From Betaproteobacteria bacterium (GTDB lineage Bacteria > Pseudomonadota > Gammaproteobacteria > Burkholderiales > SG8-39): DNA of 37,852 nt. Position 1 is the first letter of the stretch, and each line of letters begins with the position of its first letter. Positions 17,681 through 25,486 of the stretch are shown one piece after another. The stretch spans positions 1 to 37,852 of the forward strand of contig SHXF01000046.1 of the NCBI GenBank assembly GCA_009693435.1, in the 5' to 3' direction. The position numbers were made by a program, and so were the translations under genes. The notes beneath the pieces were generated by a model, which saw nothing but the letters and a program-made list of their open reading frames with translations, did no database searches and was not told the origin of the DNA.

Positions 17681-18247
17681 TTACCGGGGTTCCATGCGCT
17701 GCATCTCGGCCTTCACGGCCCGCGCAGCAGCGGTGATATCCACCGGTTTCGACTTCCGGAACAGCATCCACAGCATGGCGCCATTCACCAGCACGAATAT
17801 CACTTCGAGGTAGAGGATCTGAGTGACCAGCGCGCGCTTGGCATGATCCCCGAACAGGAAGTAGAAGCCGTCGAAAGAAGGCAGCGCTGCGCGGGTGAGG
17901 GCGTAGTAGTTCTCCATTGGCGGAAACAGCAGCACCAGCAGCAGGTTGAGGCCGACGCCGAACAGCACCACTTTTTGCCAATCGACCCGCCTGCCTTCCT
18001 GCTTTCCGGGACTATCCCGCAACAGCAGCCAGGCGATCGAGGCGTTGATCAGAACCACGAATATTTCAATCTGCAGAAAGCTCGAATTGACGATGCGGGG
18101 CGCATTGTCGTCGAATACGAAATAGAAGCCGTCGAAAATCGGCGCGCTGGCGCGTGTCAGCGACATGTAGTCGAACGGCGGAAAAAGCAGGATCAGCGCC
18201 ACGTTGAGCACCGCGACTGCGACTGTCAGCCATTGATATTTATTCAA
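17681..18247 (-). CDS. Membrane protein built of two copies of one module
   Basis: I do not recognise the family. The 188-residue protein has about four membrane helices arranged as two similar halves. Residues 10-77 and 97-164 share 'LLFPPFDYMSLTRAS' / 'LLFPPMENYYALTRAA', then 'IFDGFYFVFDD' / 'SFDGFYFLFGD', then 'LQIEIFVVLINASIAWLLLR' and 'LYLEVIFVLVNGAMLWMLFR'. Each half is thus helix - FPP loop - FDGFYF - helix. The FDGFYF segment probably sits at or in the membrane interface. It is convergent with the M1 gene and divergent from the RlmL gene. The opposite strand is also open but is poor in hydrophobic residues. Confidence 0.8.
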   Translation of the reverse strand: MNKYQWLTVAVAVLNVALILLFPPFDYMSLTRASAPIFDGFYFVFDDNAPRIVNSSFLQIEIFVVLINASIAWLLLRDSPGKQEGRRVDWQKVVLFGVGLNLLLVLLFPPMENYYALTRAALPSFDGFYFLFGDHAKRALVTQILYLEVIFVLVNGAMLWMLFRKSKPVDITAAARAVKAEMQRMEPR

Positions 18248-18315
18248 TTCTGACCCTCACCGAGGCTGGAATAGGCGCTATCGTACTACGCTGCACGACC
18301 TTTTCCCATACAGTA

Positions 18316-18339
18316 CCCATGTAAATGCCCATGTAAATG
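18316..18339 (+). repeat. Two tandem 12-bp copies upstream of the RlmL-like gene
   Basis: Two exact copies of cccatgtaaatg lie side by side in the divergent intergenic region, about 90 bp before the methyltransferase ATG. They may be a binding site or a simple duplication. Confidence 0.6.
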
Positions 18340-18428
18340 CGGCCGTTGCCGACCGCAAGACGGACCGGCGCGGCCGCTTGTTCAACCCGCCATCGCCGCA
18401 AGCCGGCGGCATAAACGAATCGATTGTC

Positions 18429-19799
18429 ATGAATCCCGACGCGGCCCACGCCACATCGTATTTCGCGACCTGCCCGCGCGGACTGGAAACGCTGCTCGCC
18501 GACGAACTGAACGCGCTCGGCGCGAGTACGCCGCGCACCGTTGCCGGAGGCGTTTCTTTCAAGGGCGATGTCACGGTGCTTTACCGCGCCAATCTGGAAT
18601 CGCGCCTTGCGTCGCGGATCCTGGTCCAGCTTTCGCACGGCGCCTATCGCAACGAGCAGGAGATCTACGACGCCGCGCGCGCCGTTGCCTGGCACAAACT
18701 GTTCAGGGTGAGCCAGTCGATACGCGTCGATCTCACCGCGACACGCTCGCCGCTGAAGAGCCTGGACTTTGCCACCCTGCGGATCAAGGACGCGGTATGC
18801 GACCGTTTTCGCGACGAGACCGGGCAGCGCCCCGACGTCAACACGCGCTCGCCGGATATCCGCATTGCGGCTTTTGTCGATGCCACGCACATCACGCTCT
18901 ACCTGGACAGTTCCGGCGAGCCGCTCTACAAGCGCGGCTATCGCACCGAGGCCGGCGAGGCGCCGCTCAAGGAGAATCTCGCCGCGGGCATCATCCGCCT
19001 TTCCGGCTGGCAGGCCGGCGAGCCGCTGTTCGACCCGATGTGCGGCAGCGGCACCGTGCTGGCCGAGGCGGCGATGATAGCGCTGGATATCGCGCCGGGC
19101 AGCCTGCGGCGATTCGGATTCGAGAACTTTGCCGACCACGACGCCATGCTGTGGGGCAGGCTGAAGGGCGATGCCGCCGCGCGCCGCGCGAAGCCGCGCC
19201 GGCTGGCGATTTTCGGCAGTGACGTGTCGGCCCGCGAACTCGGCTGGGCGCGGGAGAATCTTGCCGCCATCGGCATTGCAGGCTGCGTGGACCTGAAGCA
19301 GGCCAACGCGCTGGAGGTCGCGCCGCCCGTGATCGAGGGACCGACGCACGCGCTCAATGAACCGGCACCCGTGCCGGATGGAGCGACGCACGCATCGGGT
19401 GGAGCGACGCACGCATCGGGTGGAGCGACGCATGCATCGGGTGGACCGACGCACGCATCGGGTGGACCGACGCACGCATCGGATGGACCGACGCATGCAT
19501 CGGATGGACCGACGCATGCATCGGGGGGGGGCGTGCTGATCACCAATCCACCCTACGGGGTGCGCCTTGGCGACAAGGACGACATGTCGCTGTTCTATCC
19601 GAAATTCGGCGACGCGCTGAAGCAGAGATTCGCCGGCTGGCGCTGCTACATCCTGTCCGCGGATCCACAACTGAAACGCGGCATCCGCCTGCATGCGAGC
19701 AGGCGCACGCCCATTTTCAACGGACCGCTGGAATGCCGGCTGTACGAGTACCGCATCATCGCCGGTTCGATGCGGCGCGATCGCGGCGAGCCGGCATAG
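18429..19799 (+). CDS. rlmL: THUMP-domain class I RNA methyltransferase (RlmL-like, 23S rRNA m2G)
   Basis: The ATG at 18429 gives the family start 'YFATCPRGLETLLADELNALG'; an upstream in-frame ATG at 18378 is possible but adds a poor leader. The 456-residue protein has an N-terminal THUMP domain (about 1-160), then 'LYLDSSGEPLYKRGYR', the SAM motif 'LFDPMCGSGTVLAEAA' (about 200-215), and the catalytic NPPY motif at 373-376. It matches the N-terminal methyltransferase part of RlmKL, which makes m2G2445 in 23S rRNA; the RlmK half is absent, as in other betaproteobacteria. Between the SAM fold and NPPY lies an inserted array of seven GPTHASG-type repeats (residues 318-366), which is not part of the family. 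Confidence 0.93.
   Translation: MNPDAAHATSYFATCPRGLETLLADELNALGASTPRTVAGGVSFKGDVTVLYRANLESRLASRILVQLSHGAYRNEQEIYDAARAVAWHKLFRVSQSIRVDLTATRSPLKSLDFATLRIKDAVCDRFRDETGQRPDVNTRSPDIRIAAFVDATHITLYLDSSGEPLYKRGYRTEAGEAPLKENLAAGIIRLSGWQAGEPLFDPMCGSGTVLAEAAMIALDIAPGSLRRFGFENFADHDAMLWGRLKGDAAARRAKPRRLAIFGSDVSARELGWARENLAAIGIAGCVDLKQANALEVAPPVIEGPTHALNEPAPVPDGATHASGGATHASGGATHASGGPTHASGGPTHASDGPTHASDGPTHASGGGVLITNPPYGVRLGDKDDMSLFYPKFGDALKQRFAGWRCYILSADPQLKRGIRLHASRRTPIFNGPLECRLYEYRIIAGSMRRDRGEPA
19380..19526 (+). repeat. 21-bp in-frame tandem repeat (seven units) inside the RlmL-like gene
   Basis: Seven 21-bp units encode GATHASG three times, then GPTHASG, GPTHASD twice, and GPTHASG. A degenerate founder copy (PTHALNEP) lies just upstream, at about 19339-19360. 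Copies differ by one or two bases, so the array is young. It lies directly before a nine-G run and 19 bp before the NPPY codons. Confidence 0.96.
19523..19531 (+). repeat. Nine-G homopolymer inside the RlmL-like coding region
   Basis: Nine consecutive G follow the last repeat unit, in frame, six residues before the catalytic NPPY motif. Loss or gain of one G would remove the active site. Such tracts are typical slippage sites. Confidence 0.9.
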
Positions 19800-19852
19800 C
19801 GCGTATCGATCGCGCGCCGCGCCCATGTCGAGCCGGCGGGGCGCCGGCGATG

Positions 19853-20335
19853 TCAGGCGGCCAGTGCCTGCTCGATGTCGGCCGCGAACTCTTTCGGCTC
19901 GACCTGCGGCGCATAGCGCTTGACGATACGTCCGTCGCGCCCGACCAGGAATTTGGCGAAATTCCATTCGATCGCAGGTCCCTTCGCTCCCGGGGAGGAC
20001 TGGGTCAGCCATTGGTAGAGCGGATGCGCGCCGGCGCCGTTCACTTCGATTTTGTCGAACATCTGAAACGAAACACCGTAATTTTTCTGGCAGAACGCGC
20101 CGATCTCGCCGGCGCTGCCCGGTTCCTGCGCGCCGAACTGGTTGCATGGAAAACCGAGCACCGCCAGCCCTTTCCCGGAATAGCTGTGGTGCAACTGTTC
20201 CAGCCCCGCGTACTGCGGGGTGAGGCCGCACTGACTCGCCATGTTCACCAACAGCACCGCCTTGCCGCGGTAGTCCCGCAGCGCGCGGAGACTGCCATCC
20301 AGCGTATTGGCTGAAAAATCGTACAAGTCGCTCAT
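19853..20335 (-). CDS. Glutathione peroxidase family protein, thioredoxin-dependent type
   Basis: A 160-residue Cys-type GPx. The start is the ATG of 'MSDLYDFSANTLDG' because AGGAAGG lies six bases upstream. The peroxidatic Cys36 is in 'VNMASQCGLTPQY', the fold motif 'LGFPCNQFGAQEPG' follows, and 'IEWNFAKFLV' carries the catalytic Trp and Asn. A cysteine at 82 ('AFCQKNYG') fits the resolving Cys of thioredoxin-dependent peroxidases of this family. The enzyme reduces hydroperoxides in the cytoplasm. It is downstream of pilT-pilU on the same strand, but a hairpin separates it from them. Confidence 0.94.
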   Translation of the reverse strand: MSDLYDFSANTLDGSLRALRDYRGKAVLLVNMASQCGLTPQYAGLEQLHHSYSGKGLAVLGFPCNQFGAQEPGSAGEIGAFCQKNYGVSFQMFDKIEVNGAGAHPLYQWLTQSSPGAKGPAIEWNFAKFLVGRDGRIVKRYAPQVEPKEFAADIEQALAA

Positions 20336-20355
20336 GTCCATCCTTCCTGAAACGG

Positions 20356-20376
20356 AAAGGGCGCCAGGCGCCCTTT
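20356..20376 (-). terminator. Perfect 10-bp hairpin between pilU and the peroxidase gene
   Basis: AAAGGGCGCC and GGCGCCCTTT form a near-perfect inverted repeat (one-base centre). On the minus strand the right arm ends in CCCTTTCCGTTT, a modest T-rich tail. It could end the pilT-pilU transcript, or form a structure in the peroxidase leader just ahead of its ribosome site. Confidence 0.55.
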
Positions 20377-20418
20377 GATTATGCAAACGGCATAGGTCCG
20401 CCTGGTCGCCGCGGCGTA

Positions 20419-20443
20419 GGGGTGGCGTAGGGTGGGGTAGGGG
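20419..20443 (+). other. Potential G-quadruplex motif
   Basis: Four G runs (GGGG, GGG, GGGG, GGGG) with loops of seven, one and two bases fit the G3+N1-7 rule. It lies in the 131-bp gap between pilU and the peroxidase gene, with the G-rich strand opposite to the transcribed RNA. A role is only a possibility. Confidence 0.5.
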
Positions 20444-20466
20444 TTGCGTAGCGGCAGCGCGCCGCT

Positions 20467-21603
20467 TCAGACGATGTTGAGGTGCTCGATTCCGCTGTTG
20501 ATGTCGCGGTTTTTCGATTCCTTGGAATTCAGCTTCATCATCAGGCGCAGGTCGTTGACGCTGTCGGCGTTACGCAGCGCGTCCTCGTAGCTGACCTTGC
20601 CCGCTTCGTAGTGATCGAACAGCGCCTGGTCGAACGTCTGCATGCCGAGCTCGCGCGATTTTTTCATGACTTCCTTGATCTCGTGCACGTTGCCCTTGAA
20701 GATCAGGTCCGCGATCAGCGGCGTATTCAGCAGGATCTCCACTGCGGCGGCGCGGCCCTTGCCCTCTTTCACCGGTATCAGCCGCTGCGACACCAGCGCC
20801 TTCAGGTTGAGCGACAGATCCATCAGCAACTGCTGCCGGCGTTCTTCGGGGAAGAAGTTGATGATGCGGTCGAGCGCCTGATTGGCGCTGTTGGCGTGCA
20901 GGGTTCCCAGGCACAGATGGCCTGTTTCCGCAAACGCCACGGCATGTTCCATGGTTTCCTTGGCGCGGATCTCGCCGATCAGAATTACATCGGGCGCCTG
21001 GCGCAGGGTGTTGTGCAGCGCGTGCTCCCAGGTCAGGGTGTCGACGCCGACCTCGCGCTGCGTGATCAGGCAGTTCACGTGCGGGTGGGTGTACTCGATC
21101 GGATCCTCGATGGTGATGATGTGGCCGTAGGAATTGGCATTCCTGTAGCCGATCATCGCCGCGAGTGTCGTGGACTTGCCCGAGCCGGTCCCGCCCACCA
21201 TCAGCACCAGGCCGCGCTTGGTCATGATCACGTCCTTCAGCACCGGCGGGATGTTCAGCGACTCGAAGGTCGGGATGGAGGTGGTGATCACCCGCAACAC
21301 CATGCCCATGTGGCCCTGCTGCACGAAGGCATTCACGCGGAAGCGTCCGATGCTGGCGGGCGCGATGGCGAAATTGCATTCTTTGGTCGCCTCGTACTCC
21401 GCCGCCTGCTTGTCGTTCATGATGGAACGGCACAGATCCGAGGTGTGCTGCGCCGTCAGCGGCGTCTGCGATACCGGCGTCATCTTGCTGTCCACCTTCA
21501 TCGCCGGCGGAAAGCCGACGGTGATGAACAGGTCCGAGCCCTTTTTCTGCAGCAACAGCCGCAGCAGGTCGTACATAAACTTGGTTGCCTGTTCCTTTTC
21601 CAT
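20467..21603 (-). CDS. pilU: Type IV pilus ATPase PilU
   Basis: PilU is the PilT-dependent retraction ATPase paralogue of type IV pili. The 378-residue protein has a PAS-like N-terminal domain (to about 110) and a RecA-like domain. Walker A is 'MVGGTGSGKSTTLAAM', the Asp box 'ITIEDPIEYTH', Walker B 'DVILIGEIRAKE', and the His box 'TGHLCLGTLHANSA'. The longer N-terminus starting 'MEKEQATKFMYDLLRLLLQKKGSDLF', in parts, and the polar C-terminal tail ('KLNSKESKNRDINSG') are typical of PilU and not of PilT. It follows pilT by about 110 bp on the same strand, the usual pilTU order. Confidence 0.95.
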   Translation of the reverse strand: MEKEQATKFMYDLLRLLLQKKGSDLFITVGFPPAMKVDSKMTPVSQTPLTAQHTSDLCRSIMNDKQAAEYEATKECNFAIAPASIGRFRVNAFVQQGHMGMVLRVITTSIPTFESLNIPPVLKDVIMTKRGLVLMVGGTGSGKSTTLAAMIGYRNANSYGHIITIEDPIEYTHPHVNCLITQREVGVDTLTWEHALHNTLRQAPDVILIGEIRAKETMEHAVAFAETGHLCLGTLHANSANQALDRIINFFPEERRQQLLMDLSLNLKALVSQRLIPVKEGKGRAAAVEILLNTPLIADLIFKGNVHEIKEVMKKSRELGMQTFDQALFDHYEAGKVSYEDALRNADSVNDLRLMMKLNSKESKNRDINSGIEHLNIV

Positions 21604-21712
21604 CTTTCAGTGCCTCCGTGGTTGCTTCTGCCGGGTTCTGCTCCATGCGGCGCTTATCGAGCCATGCGCATGCATTGTCGCGGCGTCTGCCCAGGCAGCG
21701 CCGCCCTGCCTG

Positions 21713-22759
21713 CTAATCCTTGCCGAACAAGTCCTTGTTCATCGCCTTGCCGCGCGCTTCCCCGGAGGAAATGACATTGCGCTTCACCAGTTCACTGAGG
21801 TTCTGGTCCAGTGTCTGCATGCCGTATTGCGCGCCGGTCTGGATCGCCGAATACATCTGGGCGATCTTGTTCTCGCGGATGAGGTTGCGGATCGCCGGGG
21901 TGCCGACCATGATTTCGTGCACCGCCGCGCGGCCGCTGCCGTCCTTGGTCTTGCACAGCGCCTGCGAGATCACCGCCTTCAGCGATTCGGAAATCATGGC
22001 GCGTATCATTTCCTTTTCCGCGGCGGGAAACACGTCGACTATACGATCTATCGTCTTGGCCGCGGACGACGTATGCAGGGTGCCGAACACCAGGTGGCCG
22101 GTTTCGGCGCCGGAGAGGGCAAGGCGTATCGTTTCCAGGTCGCGCATCTCGCCCACCAGTATCACGTCCGGGTCCTCGCGCAGCGCGCTGCGCAACGCAT
22201 TCTGGAACGACAGCGTATGCGGGCCGACTTCGCGCTGGTTGATCAGGCACTTCTTCGAATCGTGCACGAATTCGATGGGGTCCTCGATAGTGAGAATGTG
22301 GCCCTCTTCGCTTTCGTTCTTGTGATTCACCATCGCAGCCAGGGTGGTGGATTTGCCCGAGCCGGTCGGCCCGGTCACCAGCACCACACCGCGCGGCTGG
22401 TCGGACAGATCTTCGAATATCTTCGGGCACTTCAGGTCGGCGAGCGACAGGATTTTCGAGGGTATGGTCCGCATCACCGCGGCGGCGCCGCGGTTCTGCA
22501 CGAACGCATTGACGCGAAAGCGCGCCAGCCCCGGAATGGCGAAGGAGAAATCGCACTCCAGATTTTCCTCGTAGAACTTGCGCTGGCCGTCGTTCATGAT
22601 GTCGTAAATCATGCTGTGGACATCCTTGTGCTCCATCGGCGGCAGGTTGATGCGCTTGATGTCGCCGTGAACGCGCAGCATCGGCGGCAGACCGGCGGAC
22701 AGATGCAGGTCGGATGCCTTGTTCTTCACCACGAAAGCTAGGAGTTCGGAGATATCCAC
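21713..22759 (-). CDS. pilT: Type IV pilus retraction ATPase PilT
   Basis: The 348-residue retraction motor ATPase of type IV pili, a hexamer at the inner membrane. It starts at GTG 22759 with AAGGA five bases upstream, giving 'MDISELLAFVVKNKASDLHLSAGLPP' in two parts. Walker A is 'VTGPTGSGKSTTLAAMV', the Asp box 'LTIEDPIEFVH', Walker B 'DVILVGEMRDLET', and the His box 'TGHLVFGTLHTSSAAKT'. The conserved C-terminal AIRNLIRE motif is present ('GTPAIRNLIRENKIAQ'). The gene is divergent from yggS across a 158-bp gap, an arrangement conserved in many betaproteobacteria and gammaproteobacteria. Confidence 0.97.
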   Translation of the reverse strand: MDISELLAFVVKNKASDLHLSAGLPPMLRVHGDIKRINLPPMEHKDVHSMIYDIMNDGQRKFYEENLECDFSFAIPGLARFRVNAFVQNRGAAAVMRTIPSKILSLADLKCPKIFEDLSDQPRGVVLVTGPTGSGKSTTLAAMVNHKNESEEGHILTIEDPIEFVHDSKKCLINQREVGPHTLSFQNALRSALREDPDVILVGEMRDLETIRLALSGAETGHLVFGTLHTSSAAKTIDRIVDVFPAAEKEMIRAMISESLKAVISQALCKTKDGSGRAAVHEIMVGTPAIRNLIRENKIAQMYSAIQTGAQYGMQTLDQNLSELVKRNVISSGEARGKAMNKDLFGKD

Positions 22760-22917
22760 TATAATCCTTCAGGAAAGAAGACCGGCGCTGGAAAACGCTG
22801 CAGGAAGCGGGCGGAGGCCGGACTTGCATCAAACCGGAATTCACCGGGATTGTCACCTTCGGCATCGCCTTGCACTCCTGGCATCGCCTCGGGCGGATCC
22901 CTTCCTGCCGCAGGATT

Positions 22918-23607
22918 ATGGCAACAATCGAGACGAACTTGCAAGCCGTATGGCAGCGCATCGCCCGGGCCTGCGAGCAGGCAGGTCGTCCTCGCGATTC
23001 GGTGCGCCTGGTGGCAGTCAGTAAGACCTTTCCCGCCGATGCGATTTCAGCCGCCGCAGCCGCCGGGATGCGCGATTTCGGCGAGAACTATGTGCAGGAG
23101 GCGATCGGGAAAATCGCGGCGTTGTCGCCACTCGGCCTCACCTGGCACTTTATCGGTCCCATCCAGAGCAACAAGACCCGCCAGCTTGCGGAACATTTCG
23201 ACTGGATTCATTCTCTCGACCATGAAAAAATCGCGTTGCGCCTGGCCGAACAGCGCCCGCCATCGCGCGCCCCCCTGCAAGTGTGCCTACAGGTGAACAT
23301 CAGCGGCGAAGCCTCGAAAAGCGGCGTCGCCCCCGGTGAGGTGGCCGCGCTCGCGGGCTGCGTGGCTGCACTGCCGCGGTTGCGGCTGCGTGGTCTGATG
23401 GCGGTCCCCGAGCCGACCGCGGACCCGGCCCTGGCGCGGCACCGCTTCGCGCAATTGCGTTCGCTCAAGGAACAACTCAATCGCGGCGGCCTGCAACTCG
23501 ACACGCTGTCGATGGGCATGTCGGCGGACCTGGAGGCGGCAGTCGCCGAGGGCGCCACGATGGTGCGCGTTGGCACCGCGATTTTTGGCGAAAGGCACAC
23601 CAAGTGA
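22918..23607 (+). CDS. yggS: YggS/PLPBP-family pyridoxal phosphate homeostasis protein
   Basis: This 229-residue protein binds PLP but has no known catalytic activity; it balances PLP and amino-acid pools. It is a single TIM-barrel domain like alanine racemase's N-domain. The PLP lysine is Lys36 in 'RLVAVSKTFPADAI'. 'FGENYVQEAIGKI', 'LTWHFIGPIQSNKTR' and 'LSMGMSADLEAAVAEGATMVRVGTAIFG' (in parts) are the family blocks. The start at ATG 22918 gives the standard N-terminus; an in-frame ATG at 22870 would add 16 residues. It overlaps proC by 4 bp. Confidence 0.95.
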   Translation: MATIETNLQAVWQRIARACEQAGRPRDSVRLVAVSKTFPADAISAAAAAGMRDFGENYVQEAIGKIAALSPLGLTWHFIGPIQSNKTRQLAEHFDWIHSLDHEKIALRLAEQRPPSRAPLQVCLQVNISGEASKSGVAPGEVAALAGCVAALPRLRLRGLMAVPEPTADPALARHRFAQLRSLKEQLNRGGLQLDTLSMGMSADLEAAVAEGATMVRVGTAIFGERHTK

Positions 23608-24422
23608 CCATCACTTTCATCGGCGGCGGCAACATGGCGAGCGCCATCATCGGCGGCCTGGCGGCGCGGGGTTTCGCCGGGCGCGACATCAAGGTGGTGG
23701 AACCGCTCGCCGACGGGCGCGAGCGGCTGACCCGCGAGCGCGGTGTAGCCTGCTTCGCTGCTGCAAAAGATGCCGCGCCTTTCGGCGAACTGGTGGTCAT
23801 GGCGGTCAAGCCGCAGCAGATGCGTGAGGCCGCGCGCGCCATGGCCGGCCTGCTCTCCGGCGGCGAACTGGTGCTCTCGATCGCGGCCGGCATCCGCCTC
23901 GCCGACCTCGGCCGCTGGCTGGGCGGGCACGCGCTCATCGCGCGCTGCATGCCCAATACGCCTGCGCTGATCGGTGCCGGGGTCACAGCGGTGTTCGCGC
24001 CGCCCGCAGCGGGCGACGCGCATCGCGCGAACATTGCAAAGGTGCTCGAGGCGGTCGGTACGGTTACCTGGGTTGCCAGCGAAGCGTTGCTCGATCCGGT
24101 GACCGCGGTCTCGGGCAGCGGCCCCGCCTACGTGTTCTATTTCATCGAAGCCCTGCAGCAGGCGGCGCGCGACATGGGCCTGGACGCCGGGCAGGCGCGC
24201 GAGTTGTCGCTGCAGACTTTCCTCGGCGCGACGCAACTCGCCATCAGTACCGGCGAAGACGTGGCGGTGCTGCGCGAGCGGGTCACCTCCAAAGGCGGCA
24301 CCACCGAACGCGCCCTCGCCAGCATGAATGCCGACAGGGTGCAGGAAGCGATCGTGCGCGCCCTCAAGGCGGCGAACGAGCGCTCCCGGGAACTGGGTGA
24401 TCTGCTGGGGCGGGACGATTGA
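23604..24422 (+). CDS. proC: Pyrroline-5-carboxylate reductase
   Basis: ProC reduces pyrroline-5-carboxylate to proline with NAD(P)H. The start is GTG 23604, overlapping the yggS stop by 4 bp, so translation is probably coupled. The 272-residue protein has the Rossmann motif 'TFIGGGNMASAIIGGL' at residues 2-17, 'VMAVKPQQM', and the conserved C-terminal signature 'ALLDPVTAVSGSGPAYVFYFIEAL' in parts, with 'RVTSKGGTTERALASM' before the end. The family length is normal. It is the second gene of yggS-proC-yggT-DUF167. Confidence 0.96.
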   Translation: MTITFIGGGNMASAIIGGLAARGFAGRDIKVVEPLADGRERLTRERGVACFAAAKDAAPFGELVVMAVKPQQMREAARAMAGLLSGGELVLSIAAGIRLADLGRWLGGHALIARCMPNTPALIGAGVTAVFAPPAAGDAHRANIAKVLEAVGTVTWVASEALLDPVTAVSGSGPAYVFYFIEALQQAARDMGLDAGQARELSLQTFLGATQLAISTGEDVAVLRERVTSKGGTTERALASMNADRVQEAIVRALKAANERSRELGDLLGRDD

Positions 24423-24489
24423 GCATCGGCATCCGGCGGTACGCCGTTTCTGACACGCGCTCTTCAACAGGAAAGGTTCAACCAACGCC

Positions 24490-25062
24490 ATGCTGAGCCA
24501 GATCGTCATCCTCGTCGTCGAAACCGCGTTCGGGCTGCTGCTGTTCGTGTTGCTGCTGCGGTTCTTCATGCAGCTCACCCGGGCGCCGTTCCGCAATCCG
24601 ATCGGCGAATTCGTGCAGACTCTGTCCAACTGGGCCGTGTTGCCCGCGCGCCGCGTCGTGCCGGGGCTGTTCGGCATCGATCTGGCGACTGTGCTGCTTG
24701 CCTGGGTGGTGGAAGTGGTAAAGCTCGCCATCGTGCTGAGCCTGCGGGGCTATGCGCTGGGTGAAGCCGGCGCGCCGGCCTTGCTGCTGATCGCCGCGCT
24801 CGCCGTGGTGGAGCTGCTGCGCTTTTCGCTTTATCTCCTGATCGGCGCTGTGCTGGTGCAGGTGGTGACGAGCTGGGTTGCGCCCTACACGCCGCTTACC
24901 CCGGTGTTCGATGCGCTGACGCGGCCGTTCTACCGCGTGTTCCGCCGCTACGTCCCGCCGATCGGCAATATCGATTTGTCGCCGCTGTTCGTGGTGCTGC
25001 TCGCGCAGATCGCCCAGATCCCGCTCGAGCACCTGGTGCGTTGGCTGGCGACCCCGCTCTAG
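24490..25062 (+). CDS. yggT: YggT family membrane protein
   Basis: A 190-residue protein of two YGGT domains. Each has a helix, a polar loop with 'NPIGEFVQTLSNW' in the first and 'TPVFDALTRPFYRVFRRYVPP' in the second, and another helix. 'IDLSPLFVVLLAQI' is the typical end of the second copy. Its role is not settled; relatives have been linked to osmotic or shape functions in some bacteria and to complex CCB assembly in plastids. It is in the conserved order yggS-proC-yggT-yggU and overlaps the next gene by 22 bp. Confidence 0.92.
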   Translation: MLSQIVILVVETAFGLLLFVLLLRFFMQLTRAPFRNPIGEFVQTLSNWAVLPARRVVPGLFGIDLATVLLAWVVEVVKLAIVLSLRGYALGEAGAPALLLIAALAVVELLRFSLYLLIGAVLVQVVTSWVAPYTPLTPVFDALTRPFYRVFRRYVPPIGNIDLSPLFVVLLAQIAQIPLEHLVRWLATPL

Positions 25063-25355
25063 GCTGGGCCGTCCGCGCTGCAGGCGGCTGGCTGCTGTCG
25101 CTGCACATCCAGCCGGGCGCAAAACGCTCGGCGGTTGCCGGACTGCACGACGGCGCCCTCAAGATCCGTATCGCCGCCCCGCCCGTGGAAGGCAGGGCGA
25201 ACGAAGCCCTGATCGCGTTCATCGCCGCCGCACTTGGCGTGACCAGGCGTTCGGTGAGCGTCGTAAGAGGCGAAAGTGCGCGCCGCAAGACGGTGCTGGT
25301 CGCCGCGCCGGGGATCGATCCTGGCGCGCTGCTCGGTCCGCTCAGGGGCCGATAA
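25041..25355 (+). CDS. yggU: DUF167 (UPF0235/YggU) family protein
   Basis: A 104-residue YggU-type protein of unknown function. Family motifs are 'LSLHIQPGAKRSAVAGLHDGALKIRI' in parts, 'APPVEGRANEALIAFIAAALGV' and 'VSVVRGESARRKTVLV'. The coding frame opens with TTG 25041 inside the yggT 3' end (22-bp overlap). Later alternatives exist, but the residues just after the overlap ('GWAVRAAGGWLLSLHIQPG') match the usual family N-terminus, so an early start is right. Last gene of the yggS operon. Confidence 0.9.
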   Translation: MAGDPALGWAVRAAGGWLLSLHIQPGAKRSAVAGLHDGALKIRIAAPPVEGRANEALIAFIAAALGVTRRSVSVVRGESARRKTVLVAAPGIDPGALLGPLRGR

Positions 25356-25405
25356 TTCACTGAATCTATCCGGCAGTGAGCCCAATTGGCGGATGTCTAC
25401 GGTAC

Positions 25406-25421
25406 ATTACGTTATCGTAAT
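25406..25421. other. AT-rich inverted repeat between convergent genes
   Basis: ATTACG-TTAT-CGTAAT, a 6-bp stem with a 4-base loop, in a locally AT-rich stretch between the convergent yggU and diiron-protein genes. It may act as a weak terminator for either side. Confidence 0.4.
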
Positions 25422-25486
25422 TAATATACTATCTGGCTTATTTTCCCGGCCTGTGCGGCAAGCCAGGCACGGAGTTTCCGTGCGTC

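Noticed and set aside
19380..19526. Regular repeats that could suggest a CRISPR array
   Set aside because: Units are contiguous without spacers, stay in frame and encode a peptide repeat inside a gene.
18240..20231. A 663-codon minus-strand frame opposite the RlmL-like gene
   Set aside because: The CMRRSIRCVRRST repeats are the antisense reading of the GPTHASG array; the sense strand has THUMP and NPPY motifs.
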